Shown: positions 43,544-54,206, numbered from the stretch's first letter. The stretch: DNA of 64,000 nt from Lampris incognitus (GCF_029633865.1 NC_079219.1:50419008-50483007), one strand, 5' to 3'. A program made the numbers and translations. Notes: generated by a model from the sequence alone, not told the origin.

Positions 43544-43835
43544 TGTCGAGAATCACCTTCGTGGTCCTCGTCCCCGAGTCCGTTGATGTGAAGAAAACAG
43601 CCACCACGTCTTATGAGATTAAAATGGTTTTATTGAGTACAGATCTGGAGACACACTGCCAATCCGTCGTGTTTGTCTGACTTCTTTGTGTGTCCTCGTG
43701 GGTTATATAGACCCCCCTGCTTCTCCTTTACGACACCTCTGGTAACCTACTGACCTTAGCAGGGGGTCCTCCTCGTACCAGACACGGTGTCTCTCCCAAG
43801 GCCCCAGGGGAGGGCAACCCCCTCCCCTACCCACA
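43544..43835 (-). repeat. ERV 5' LTR
   Basis: About 292 bp. On the minus strand: a TATATAA box (plus 43704-43710 region), an AATAAA signal (plus 43629-43634 region), and an end at CGACA next to the primer site. TG...CA ends fit. There is no second copy at the env end. Confidence 0.75.
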
Positions 43836-44167
43836 TTCTTGTGGGAGACCTGTAATATATTGGTCTACATGAATGTGTCTTCTTCACCCTCTGTTCTGGT
43901 TACATACATTGGTTACATACTGAGTAATACAAAATACACTCGGATTATATTTAATATCAATCAACAGTTCCCTCTTGGGGACCCTGTTTTTATGGGGAAG
44001 AGGGGGGCTCTGGTGTCTCTTCCTTTGGACCTTTGATGTTTGTTTTGTCTGTTGCAGGTCTTGGGATGGGTGGAGCTGATGTGCCAGTCAAGTGTTAACT
44101 GGGAAAACATGGGCAGTGTCCCAGAACCTACCCTGCCTGCCCTGATTCCATTCACTCTGATCTCTTA
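43836..44167. other. intergenic
   Basis: No gene recognised. Confidence 0.3.
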
Positions 44168-44362
44168 GCCTCTAAACACAATCCGTTCATTGTGACCATG
44201 CAGCACAAACACCCAGATGAGTGGCTTCCGTATGTCATCATCAAAGACACTGAGACCCATGTGATGTAGGGCGACACATGGGGGTCCAAAGATGGTCACC
44301 TTCAGGCCTCATCACAACAGCAATTGTCCCAGTGATATTCTGCACTGAAATCAGTTCTACCT
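44168..44362. repeat. dispersed repeat X, copy 1
   Basis: About 195 bp sharing high similarity with 56234-56430 (for example the gagacccatgtga and ggtccaaagatgg blocks). Family unknown; no coding capacity obvious. Confidence 0.8.
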
Positions 44363-44929
44363 GTGACGCACTGTGACGGGGTTCTACCTCAGCCCTCTTA
44401 GATTAAAAAAAAAAACAAAACAGAAAAACGTAGGCATAGCTGAGATTTATTGTGGTCACCTCCCGAAATTTCAGATAAATGGCAAAAATATTTTTACAAA
44501 TCCTATTATATGTAGTGCTCCATCTGTCAATATTCCATGCATTGCATAGGTGAACAGGTATAAAATGGGTAAACAAGACTGACATGTGGGTAGATTGATA
44601 TCCAAAATGAAGATTTTCAATTTAAATCAAATTAAACTTTAATGACAGGTTTAACTTGGGCTGGTAAAGTAATCACAACAAACATCATTAACGTACCACA
44701 GATTGTGCTGAGCAGAGTGCAACGCTAAAGAATTAGACCTCATGCATATTGAAATTGAAAGATCTATTTAAAATAGTAATGATCACAAAAACAGGGAACA
44801 CCCTGGGCAGGCCGCCAGGCCATCACAGGGCCGACACACAACATAACATTTGTTATTCAAAAATGTCACATTATTTCAGCTGGGATAATGGTGATGAATT
44901 CTGCATTTATGTACAGAATTTATCAACAA
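44363..44929. other. intergenic with SINE-tail fragment
   Basis: Contains at 44795-44845 a reverse-oriented piece of the SINE/L2 tail (caccctgggcaggccgccag). Otherwise nothing recognised. Confidence 0.5.
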
Positions 44930-45219
44930 CAGTGTTTCCCCTACGACTGTACAGGCCCAGTGCACCGCTGGTCTAACATAACCCACCACGAGGCCAACTA
45001 GTTTCTTGACAATTTTTGAGGTTGGATGAGATGTATTTCCAGACTTATGAGACCTCTGCAATTTCTTTGAAATGCAATCAAAACGGGAAGATAAAGTATT
45101 ACTGCCCTACATCTGATGGAAACAGACAGCAGCATTATGCCATCCAGTGTGCAAGGCCTGCTGAGGTGGGCTTTGGTTCACACCAACCAGGCCTGAAAAG
45201 AATTCTAGGGGAAACACTG
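44930..45219. mobile_element. hAT-type MITE
   Basis: 290 bp with terminal inverted repeats CAGTGTTTCCCCTA on the left and the complement on the right (TAGGGGAAACACTG), the classic hAT terminus. A clean 8-bp duplication is not visible. Lies just downstream of pycard. Confidence 0.75.
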
Positions 45220-45386
45220 AACAGTATAACAGCATTGCATTTCCACTGACATTCAACAATAGGGAGGAAAAATATTGTGTCAAGGGTCAAAACAGGAATT
45301 TTGTATAAAATGCAAAACTTACAATAATCTTCTGGGTCACAACCAACACCTACTTTGTATTTGGTCTGAAATAGAAATAAAAGATC
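45220..45386. other. pycard 3' region
   Basis: Probable 3'UTR; an AATAAA-like aaataaaag sequence is on the plus strand only. No other gene. Confidence 0.35.
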
Positions 45387-45652
45387 TCATTTTCCCAGTA
45401 GATCATTGACTAGATATGGCTCATTTTCTTCAAGGATTTGAAGAAAGACATCTTTGCCCTTGGTTCCGCTGGACGTGAGGGCTCTGGAGAACAGCTCCCT
45501 CATCCTGGCCTGAGGGGTGGCGTGATTTAACATGACGGTATCGTAGCCTTCTTGATTGATAACCTTCTTGTTGAGGAGCTGATCCATGATGGGTGCGACC
45601 ATGCTCACTCTTTGGATGAGAGCAGGCTGGTGTTTATCTACAAAATGCCTGT
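45387..45652 (-). CDS. pycard: pycard (ASC) terminal exon, CARD domain
   Basis: Minus-strand exon with a complete CARD: it begins after a splice acceptor (ctcttcag) at 45653-45660, runs through RHFVDKHQPALIQRV and APIMDQLLNKKVINQEGYD, KDVFLQILEENEPYLVNDL, and stops at TGA (plus 45387-45389). CARD of ASC recruits and clusters caspase-1-type caspases in inflammasomes in the cytosol. Its first two bases complete a codon, so it takes up phase 1, exactly matching the donor of the PYD exon at 47614. A direct splice would give a PYD-CARD protein of about 178 residues, somewhat shorter than human ASC (195), so a small linker exon may lie in the intron. The combination of a PYD exon and a CARD exon on one strand is what identifies ASC. 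Confidence 0.88.
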
Positions 45653-45963
45653 CTGAAGAGAAAGGGAAGGAAAATAACTCGTGAGAAAATCCAGTAAAAC
45701 TACCCTGTATTAACTAACGCTAACGGCATTTTGAAAGCAATAGAATATTAAACCCACTTAAAAAAATACACAAAGGCTTTACCACACAAATATATATTTA
45801 AGGGGAATTTTCTCTTAAGGGGCCTCATTAAAACATTACATTACAGTAACATTACTTATTGGCTGTAACCCCACGCTTATTCACTTACGAGGGAAGATGT
45901 CTTACGCTGTGTTCAAGACAACTCAGAACTCAGATTTATATAATATATATTCAGATATATAAT

Positions 45964-46522
45964 TTATAGGTCAAAGTTGATAAATGGCAGAACAAGCCTG
46001 TTTCGTGCTCAGTGCACTCGTCAGCTGCCTACATGGGTACAGTAAAACTCATTTATACCGGTTGCCTACGTTCTATGTGCGATATCCAATTACAGGGTGG
46101 GGGGGATGGGCCAAGTTATAGTTACAACAGTTAGACTATTGATACGTTTAAACCTGGGTAGGGAGATAGGCCAAAAGTTTGAATTTTTTTTTAAAAAAGA
46201 CCAAAAACCACAAAACAAACACTTTAGTTTGAGTTCAATTACACCTAGTTTATATCTGTGTATAAACTTTTTTTACTTTTTGTTTATATATGTATGCCCA
46301 TTTAATTGTGCATGCAATATGTTGTTCATGTATCCATACTTAGTGTTTATGCCATTGATTTTCTCTATCTACCATTTTTTTTTGGAGGGGGGGGCGGTAG
46401 AATAATCCCCATTGGACAGTTCAAATGTATCTATGTTCTAACTGTAGATTGGCCCACCTCCCTACCCCGTGTGCTGAGCAAGCAACAGGCTTGTCCTGCC
46501 ATTTATCAACTTTGAACTATAA
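45964..46522. mobile_element. Penelope-like remnant with inverted hammerhead-bearing ends (pycard intron)
   Basis: Inverted terminal repeats: the right arm contains CTGCCATTTATCAACTTTGA ending at 46515, and the left arm has its exact complement starting at 45971; similarity extends to TTATAG/CTATAA at the edges and inward to the CTGAGC region. No coding sequence. The left arm carries a complete hammerhead motif on the minus strand; the right arm carries a decayed one on the plus strand. Hammerheads in LTR-like ends, including inverted arrangement, are known for Penelope-like elements, so this assignment is inference from that. Confidence 0.65.
45986..46029 (-). ncRNA. hammerhead ribozyme, type I, minimal stem III
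   Basis: All core elements are visible on the minus strand over 44 nt. 5' stem I GGCAG pairs with 3' CUGCC; then the conserved CUGACGA; stem II GUGC/GCAC around loop ACUGA; GAAA; and a 3-bp stem III (ACA/UGU) closed by GGCU. The cleavage position follows GUU, i.e. after plus coordinate 45991 and before 45990. U at position 17 is allowed but less favourable than C. Very short stem III is typical of hammerheads in Penelope-like elements. Catalysis is predicted, not shown. Confidence 0.8.
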
Positions 46523-46577
46523 AATACATCTTTGCTCCTGAATTGTTGAGCTCTGTTTTTCTAAACATCCTGTGGAC

Positions 46578-46578
<1 letters not shown>

Positions 46579-46625
<47 letters not shown>
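46579..46625. repeat. AT dinucleotide microsatellite
   Basis: About 23 TA units directly beside the solo LTR in the pycard intron. Confidence 0.95.
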
Positions 46626-46630
<5 letters not shown>

Positions 46631-46782
46631 CGAATTTGGGGGACAGCGCAACCACAGGAACTGCCGCGGCCGGGAAGCGAACCCCTATCGCCCGCACCGC
46701 AGGAGACATCGCTAACCGCTCGACTAAAGGGTCAGGCCCGCCAGCCAGTGGCCAGCGTGTCTACTAATCCATGCACGTTACA
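46626..46782 (-). mobile_element. solo LTR of the tRNA-Leu(CAG) gypsy family (pycard intron)
   Basis: 157 bp; on the minus strand TGTAACGTGCATGG...TTCGCTATA, matching 13308-13441. Flanked by ATAT on both sides (46622-46625, 46783-46786), although the left copy is within the AT repeat. Internally it resembles a tRNA (box A-like AGTCGAGCGGTTAGCG and box B-like GGGTTCGCTTCCCGG), so it could be mistaken for a tRNA-derived SINE. Confidence 0.75.
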
Positions 46783-46786
46783 ATAT

Positions 46787-47613
46787 GTTTCATCCTCTCT
46801 ATAAAACACAGCAGCCTGTCATCCTCTCACGACGTCAGACTATGTTGACTTCATTGTGGTTGAATTTTTGGGGGGGGGTTGCATCCGCCTTTTCGTCCGC
46901 TATGAGAACTACCGTGGAATTACCTCACATACCGTCAGCCATTGACTCTGCAACAGGTGCTCCAGCTGAAAGTCCTGCAGCTGCCAAAAAAAGAGGAGAT
47001 TTCATTAGTACAGAAACGATTACTCAATCTATTGATCAGTCGATCAATATTTGATCGATTAACCATTTAGTCACTGATCAAGTAGAAATACAACATGTTT
47101 TCTGGTTATATCTCCACAAACGCTTAAGATGTGCTTGCCTTCCACATATAAACACTGTTTTTAGGTGGAAACGCTAATCAGTTAGCAGTTTTAAGGCGCC
47201 ATTGTGTAATTATAACTGTATCCCTCACAAAACACGGTTAATGACATGCCTATAACTGTCATTTTACACAGGAGCGTTTTCTAGTCGATAGAAATGATCG
47301 CTTCCACGCAGGGCGGGACGATGTATAAATAAAGTCTAGTTTTAAGATGCTGCGACGGCTGAAGGTCTTTGGTTTTTCCAAATACCCACTTCTCTGGCTG
47401 CTGGCTCGACACGATGCGCCCAGACGGAAAACTCGGCGAGAAGCGAAAGTGAACAAGTTGGCGGAAGTACATCTTCTTTGTTTACCGCGGTCATTTCGTG
47501 CTCGTCGGTTCGAATTTGAAAACTCCTTATGCAACTTTAGTTTTTTTCTTCTTTCTAAAGGCTTCTGCGGCGCAATTAGTTGACCGGTTGTCATTAACGC
47601 AGTTTGAACTTAC
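46787..47613 (-). other. pycard intron, remaining part
   Basis: No exon confidently recognised. A GC-richer segment at 47260-47590 has open frames on both strands but none with protein features; it could hold the ASC linker exon or regulatory sequence. Confidence 0.4.
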
Positions 47614-47881
47614 GTGTCAGGCCCCTGTCAAGACAGTCCGCGAGTTCGTTGTAACTGCAGTCTCTCAGAACCTCCACGGCCACCCGAACCGCGCGTCGCT
47701 CGGTGAACACGGACACCATGGCGTTCGTCACCGTTATCCGGTCTGAATTCTGGATGGCGCTTCGTTTTACGCGCGGTTCATCTTGGCGGTCCAGCAGCCT
47801 GTCGCAAAACTTCAGCATCTGGCTGTCGTCCAGCTCTTCAAACGCATCTAATAAAGTGGATTTCACCGTTTTCGGAGGCAT
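47614..47881 (-). CDS. pycard: pycard (ASC) first exon, PYRIN domain
   Basis: Minus-strand coding exon starting at an ATG (plus 47879-47881). It encodes a full pyrin domain: MPPKTVKSTLLDAFEELD, a helix with FCDRLLDRQDEPRVKRSAI, and the C-terminal helix AVRVAVEVLRDCSYNELADC. The conserved DR-EPRVxRSAI basic patch and the Glu/Asp-rich first helices are the surfaces that mediate PYD-PYD filament formation. The exon ends at a strong donor (CAC|GTAAGT, plus 47608-47613 as acttac), phase 1. Read-through past the donor gives only a few codons before a stop, consistent with splicing. Partner exon: CARD at 45387-45652. ASC nucleates inflammasome filaments in the cytosol. Confidence 0.9.
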
Positions 47882-48060
47882 CGCTTATAACGAACGAAGC
47901 TTTTCTTAACCGCTCGCCTCGTTTGGAAAGAGTCGTGGCCCGACTGAGCGTCTCGGCTCTTCCTGCAGACGTGCCTGCGCCGCTCCACTGTGCTCGTGCG
48001 GAAAATGGAAGAACGAAGGGAAAAAAATAGAATGTACATACGTCATAACTGGGCGGAGTT
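47882..48060 (-). promoter_or_regulatory. probable pycard promoter/5'UTR, CpG-rich
   Basis: GC- and CpG-rich sequence immediately upstream of the pycard ATG. No clear TATA box. Function inferred from position and composition only. Confidence 0.45.
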
Positions 48061-48784
48061 ACATTCTCATTTCATGAAGGCTTTTATGCCTTTTTTTATC
48101 TTTTCATTTGCTCAATAAATCATTATTTTTAAAAAAAAACAGCTCGATGCCTTATTTTTTTGCCCAAGTAAATCCAAATTCAACAAATATTCAGCGAGTG
48201 GGGTTTTGTAATGGGCTAGTGATCAAAGTTTTGTTGGTTTTGTTATGAATGTGTGTTGCAGTATGCGTGGGTCCTCATAGACAGCAGAAACACCGAACGT
48301 TTAAGCTCTGATGAGTTTTGCAAACTGAAGATGTGTTATATCTGTGTGCTATATCCTTCTTGTTTACATGTTCGGAATAAATCATCATTCATTCATTCGT
48401 TCGTTCGTTCGTTCAAGGTGCCTCAAGATTTCAGAGTGGCTATAAAACATATTCATTTACTGAAGGCATCTCCTGCTCATAACTCTGAACACCTTACAAC
48501 TGGACATCTTACCAGAACATGCATTGGGTCTTCTACTCTGGAGACCATCCTTCCAGCTTTCCTTCAGGAAAACATTTGGTGTGGCCTCAATGGATTTCTA
48601 ATACCTAATCAAAACAATGTGTCACCCGTGCGTGCGTGTGTGAGTGTGTGTGTGTGGGGGGGGGTTGTGCGTGTGCGTGTGTGTGTGTAACCAAATTAAC
48701 TCAAGCATAAAACTGAAGAGACGCCTGGGCATATGCGGACTGCATGCTTGCAAAGGGTTTTTCAACGAGGTACGTACGCCATTA
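48061..48784. other. intergenic, simple repeats
   Basis: Contains an ATTC/GTTC tract at 48387-48415 and a GT/G-rich tract at 48636-48690. No gene recognised. Confidence 0.5.
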
Positions 48785-49134
48785 CACATATGCGGATCCG
48801 TGGGTTGTCACCTTGTCGTAGTGGAGAGCAATGCAGTCTGAAGCTATGCTCCTGGTAGGGTCACCCATGGGTCAAGGGGGAGGTCCCTGACAAAGAGCAA
48901 TACAATCAAGACCTCAATGGTGGAACAGACGCAGGATGATGGCTGACTTTAGGGAAGCATCACAACGGCTGGGAAGGCGGATGAAGGCTGCAGCAGAAAT
49001 GGGCCCCCAGTCATCTTGGAATCCATGCCACTGGATCCTGACCTAGATCTGTCAAGGGTCACCTGGTGGCTGTCTATGCACCAGTCTCCCCATGTAAAAA
49101 AAAAAAAAATCACGCACAGGCGTCCTCCAGAGGA
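48785..49134 (+). mobile_element. probable LINE 5' region fragment
   Basis: Sequence around 48800-48960 (gttgtcaccttgtcgtagtggag, then ctcctggtagggtcaccca and ctgacaaagagcaat) has the look of the 5' untranslated region of fish LINEs. The long-TIR transposon at 49141 has split it from the sequence at 54912 onward. Confidence 0.4.
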
Positions 49135-49140
49135 CAGTCA

Positions 49141-49510
49141 TATGGCGACAGAATAGTGCCAAAAAGAACTCGCGCGATAAAACATGCGTTCGGGCGTATT
49201 ATATTATTTCACACACGTAGATATTAACTGCGAGCGCGCGAATTATCTCTGTGCGCGCGCACTCCGAGGAAACTGCTCCCCTAGCGAGGAAAAAAATGCT
49301 GCGAGCGAGGAGGAATCTGTGACCAGCGCGGCGCCAAACAACCACTCGAAAATCACTCCGCTCTCTCCAAATTCATTTCTGCCCGCGCGAAGTGAATTTC
49401 TGCTCTCTCGCTCGAAACTTTTGGAACAGTGGGGAGGGACCCAGGGGGGGGGGTCGGTACTGGCTCTGCTGTGATTGGTCGTTTCTGAGCGAGATTTGAT
49501 TGACAGCCCT
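49141..49510. repeat. left terminal inverted repeat
   Basis: 370 bp inverted against 54207-54905. Contains only one copy of the unit that is repeated eleven times in the right TIR (at about 49425-49465). Confidence 0.9.
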
Positions 49511-50593
49511 CCTTTCAGAAAGCCCAGGAAAGTGAACTCCCAGTCCCCGAAGAAGAAGACGCCATTACCACTTCGTTTTCCAACTCCGCTGCTATTTTTT
49601 TTCTTTTGTCAACATTTCTACTACCTGTCTTGAAGTAAAGATTCTGCCAATAAACTGTGTACCTTGATAATTTTAACAGGTCGTCTAGAAGAAATGTATC
49701 TTGGCCAGTAGATTGTCGCTATGAGTTTAGTGGGCACAGCCATGTTATCCCAGTCAACTTGTCTTGAAATAAAATTCTGCTCATAAAACGACTACATTTG
49801 TAATTCTGTTTATCCATTAGAGCTATGTAGTGTCACAGACAGCATCCCAAAATTGGTTTAAGTAAAACCAAGGTGTTATTTAAATTAGGGACCTTTTTGC
49901 AATTACCAAAGCGTTGAAGTTTGAATAGCAAATTTTAAATGTGAAATGTTGATACACCCCAAAATAGGCTACAGTTATCACTTGCCCCTAGATTGTTTCA
50001 AAGCAATTTTGGTAGGTCCATGTACCATTCACACTTGCATTGCATTAAATACAGTAGAGCCAAGGAACAAGGTAGAATGTGACATTCAACTACCACCCTG
50101 TTGTATGTCCCCTGTAATATCAGAACAAGTCATACATTTTGACATCAATAATGTTCCAAATCTGCTGCTGTATGTCTGTAGATGTTTTAACATTGGACCT
50201 ACAAATAATGCTTTATTGTTAATCTTGTTTTGCCAGATTTTAATAGGCCTACTTCAGAAAAACTTCAGAATAAGTAAATGCTGCAAAGCATAGCTAGGTA
50301 CCTCTACATACACTGTTGTATTTACAAACATATTGGAGTGAACCCCAACTTTGTTAATTGTACAAGGCAGGACCAAGAATCTATTGAAATTGAAACAATT
50401 CAGAAAACTAGTGGACTGCTACCTAAAAGGCAGTTAAATTAGATAAATTATCTACAAGAGAACTAATAGATTTTCTGGCATGGCACACAAGGAGGTAGGC
50501 TGATGTAACTGAATGAGCAGTTTATTAATACAATTAATCAGGGTCGCACCAGAGACCAGTGGGTGGGGGAGTCCTTGGGGGGTGTGGTGGGAG
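49511..50593. other. transposon interior downstream of transposase
   Basis: 1.1 kb of AT-rich DNA between the left TIR and the last transposase exon; no coding features. Likely 3'UTR and spacer. Confidence 0.4.
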
Positions 50594-53572
50594 TTAAGAG
50601 GGGCTCAAATATTCGCGGCATAGGAGGTACAATTCCCTAGCGGCCATGCCCGGGTCGCTCTGCTCAAGGAGGGCCTGAACACCTTCCCTTAGTTCCTCAC
50701 TCACCGGACAGTCAATGTGAGGAATCACAATAACTCCTTCTGTTTCACCATTGTGGTCTATAGCAATATCCCAGTCAATGTCTAGCTCCTCAATGTCCTA
50801 GAAGAGAAAAAGCAGAATTTTACATGGCATTTGTGGCTGGTAGTCTATCCTCCCAGAATATGTATCTGACATAATAGTACTTGTTTGCATAGAACAATAC
50901 CACCCCCAAGGTTACAGGATTCCAAAACCTGACCCAATTATCAGACATTATACAAGGTTTTAACACTTAACAATATTTAGAAAACATGCCTCAATGTTTT
51001 CTGGCTGGTCAATATCTGTGGTCATCAAACCCAGCCACCACAACTGCTCAGGAGTTCTATCATTTTCAGTTCGGACAGGATGATTGTTCCAACCTTCCAC
51101 AAAACTTTCAAGGTCCATCTTCAGTTTGGGGGGAAAGACCAGGTGGACACAGAAAGGTCTTCTGTTGAGTTCATGATAGGTAAAGGCAGGGGTTAAACCA
51201 TGAAATGAGTAATGCATACATATCCACTGTCTTGGTAATATGAAGGTTAGGTTTTAGCCAGTACTGGCAGTCAAACATTTCAAATTAATTGTGCCTCTGA
51301 AGACTGCTTGCATCAAGGCTAAAACAAAATAGCACAATAGTCACATATAAATGTTTTTAGAACCAAATAACCTTTTTTGACAATTTTATTCACACCATTA
51401 GCAATACTCTTCAAACAAGCTCTGTAAAAGTGATTTTGGTTTAAACCTGTGGAAGAAACATCCAGCAACTGATCCTGTTCCAGACTCCGAAGCATATTGT
51501 AGTATTTGGAGGTGACACAGGTCTTCACGTCCCGCCACAGATGTTCGATTCTAATGACAACGACAAATACAATCTCTTTAACCCTACCAAATGTACAACA
51601 GCCAGAAGAATTTTAATAAGTAAGGCACAATGGCTGCTGAGGTGCACTGTTATAGAGAATTAATGAACGAGGCAGACATGACAAACCTTTGGTTGTGAAC
51701 GCATTTTCCAGACATGAAGCTTCCCCTGTCAGTACCCCGCATAGTGAACATAAACCTTGCAATGTCAACATTCCCAATGCCTTGATCACCTCTGACCCTA
51801 TGATGCACCGGAGATAAAGTAGTGCAAAATGGCAAAGTTTGTGACAAGTTTAGTCAGATTTGTGTAAACATGTCAAGTGTGGCTTCGATACATCTCAACA
51901 TCCAAACCACTGAACACCAGTGTTTGTGTATTAAGTTGATATACAGCATACATGGCAACAGTCTGTGTCAGCTTTTTAAAGGCTCCGACCCATCCCTAGA
52001 AAGAGGGTGACACTATTGTGGCAACTTGTGCCCTGGTAACATTGATAGTGCCATACAACCGACTCAAGTACAAGAGGCCCATTACAACCTCTACTTAACA
52101 TTTACCTCTCCACACAGCTTTGAGCACATAAAATTCAGTCCTACAGGAAAGTATTAAGGTGAAGAACTGAACTGAAATGATCAAAATTAAATGGATCTTT
52201 CTGGTCCCATGGCAAATATATTCACATTTAAAAAAAAAAGGTTTACCTTGAGGGAATGCCATATCTTTCCGTAGCCTGCTTGAAGGCAGCAAATGCCGTT
52301 GAAGCCAGGTTGTTGGTGGCAGCATTGAGGCACATTATCTATTTTATAAAATTACAATGCAAATTCTTTTAAGTTATGGTAAGTTTCAGGCAGTCATGCA
52401 CAATACATTACCAATAATATCTTTTTAGCTTCAAGAGACAAACCATGTTACACAAAACGATAATTTACCTTCCTGGAGTACCCATCCACTGCTCCAAACA
52501 GCACAAAGTTGTGCCTTGGGAGCAAAGTTTTGACTGTAATTACTACACCAGCACAATAAATAGCCTATACATGTATACCATTCTATTATTATTCATAAGA
52601 ACCAACCTGATTAATTTATGGTTTGTGTCCACATGCTACAGAGAAAGGGGGTCCCTGACAGAGTAGGTCCTTCGCAAAATGCAGCCTAGGCCTGACAATC
52701 TTGAGATAATGCCCAGGGAGTCTACACAGTGCAATGATGCAGCCACTCTCCTCCACTGAACATGGATACCCATAGACCGCAACCTCCCCTTAACCATGCG
52801 GTAGCCTGTAGTTGGCATCTCATTCTTTATGGTCCGCACAACATTATCCAGCTCCTCATCATCAATTTCATGGTAGCGTCTAACAGAAAGACCAAATTCA
52901 TTCATCCTTCTAAACACTGTCCTCCTTGACACACCGAGCATCTTTGCGATGCAGGGAACAGGGAGGTCTAGCTTCAGGACTTCCTCCAAGCATTCCCTAT
53001 CAATATCAAACCTGGGACGCCCCACCTCCCCAGGTACTGTATCGGGCTGGACACTACCAGTGTGTTGCCTCTCAAGGTGGTCCCTCACATGCCTAAAAAA
53101 GTTCTCTAGGGCCTGTACTATGTATGTCGGTACATCAACATGCCTTGACAGTGCATTGCACAAATACAACTCCTGCCTACACATAAACTCAAAATAATCC
53201 AAATCAATAGGCTCTCTTGTGAGTCCCAGTTCAAACTTGGACAGGAGCCGGGTCAGGATCTGTCTCCTAATGGTGTCCTGAGAAGAGAGAATGAAAGTGA
53301 AAAAATAAATACATAAAGTCAAGCTAAAACTACATTACAGGACATGCTAATATTTCAGCAATGAATCATTTCAATGTGTGTTGTGACACACAAGGTGTGT
53401 GTGTGTGTGTGTGTGTGTGGACATACAGTAATTCCAGTGTGTGTGAACATACAGTAATTCCATTGACAGTTAATTTCACTCTCCAATATTACAGCTTGAC
53501 AATGGATATTTAATACATAGGTAGGTAGCCTAACCTAAGTGGTACAGCTGACCGACTTACCTCCATTCTAGA
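50594..53572 (-). pseudogene. DDE integrase-core transposase, eight exons, one nonsense codon
   Basis: Exons inferred from reading frame, splice signals and phase. Start ATGGAG at 53567-53572 with donor GTAAGT; exon 2 53277 down to about 52620; then 52469-52514, 52247-52338, 51687-51797, 51447-51550, about 50970-51161, and 50594-50797 ending in TAA. Exon 2 has a helix-turn-helix (CIAKMLGVSRRTVFRRMNEF). Catalytic region: HVDTNHKL (first Asp), [22 protein letters not shown] (second Asp), VHNQR then IEHLWRDV (Glu), and WNNHPVRTENDRTPEQLWW. A TAG at plus 52636-52638 replaces the Trp normally before HxDxNHKL, so this copy is probably inactive unless read through. The acceptor of the seventh exon and a possible GC donor there are uncertain. 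A 5'UTR donor (CAG|GTAAGA) lies near 54133-54139. Confidence 0.78.
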
Positions 53573-54206
53573 GGCTGCTGCTGCTAGTACAGAAGCTCGG
53601 TGAAATCCATGAGTTTGAGGGCACAAACATGAGGGGTGGGGAGAAATGCATAAGAACATGCATCAACTTTTGACCAATGCCACAACCAGCAAGTTTCTAA
53701 AATAATATTTAACAATATCTATTTAATGTAGTTCAGTTAATAACGTAATATTCATTGTTGCCAGCCAGACATGGAGCTAACTAATGTTAACCTATGTCAG
53801 GTTAAAAATCATTTCTGACAAATGAAGGGAAGTGAAGCAAGATAGTAGTGAGAGGAGATTTCTCTAGAACATTTCAACTTTAAATACAATAGAACAATAT
53901 TTAGAGTCATTTGTCAAAAATGTTTGTTAACCTGACATATACGCTGTAAGTTTACGTTAGCTATTCGCTAGCGCTAGCTACGGTTAACGTTATGGACAAA
54001 CTAATAACGTTATAGACTATACAAAGACTCATGTTGATGTTTAGCTACAATAACATATTTCTCAGAAACATACTTAGATTAAATTTTACACAAGCCACTG
54101 TTTTCGTTCATCACAAATGCCCGAATTCAGCCAAGGGTTTCTTACCTGAAGGAACCTCTGCCCAGACGCCGTTGTCTTCTTCGTTTCAGCAGACTTCCAT
54201 GAGAAA
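53573..54206 (-). other. transposase 5' region
   Basis: AT-rich interval between right TIR and start codon containing the 5'UTR intron (donor near 54138, acceptor tag before CAGCAGCAG near 53590). A GT microsatellite precedes it within the intron after exon 1, at 53395-53419. Confidence 0.5.

Larger units (their letters stand above)
35460..43835 (-). mobile_element. endogenous retrovirus, minus strand, 3' LTR missing
   Basis: About 8.4 kb of a defective endogenous retrovirus. Order on the minus strand: 5' LTR, Pro-type primer site (weak), long leader with a tandem repeat, gag, protease, RT, RNase H, partial integrase, env. The env CX6CC and LQNR-type motifs and a same-frame stop between gag and pro-pol are features of gammaretrovirus-like (class I) elements. 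The 3' LTR is absent and a GATA repeat occupies its place. Coding is broken by frameshifts, an env stop and an integrase deletion. Confidence 0.92.

Noticed and set aside
46626-46782. tRNA gene or tRNA-derived SINE
   Set aside because: The sequence does not fold as a full cloverleaf by inspection and a sister copy is attached to a primer-binding site, so it is an LTR.
47259-47594. 111-codon minus frame in the pycard intron
   Set aside because: Arg/Ser-rich without domain features, lies past the PYD donor; could at most contain an unproven linker exon.
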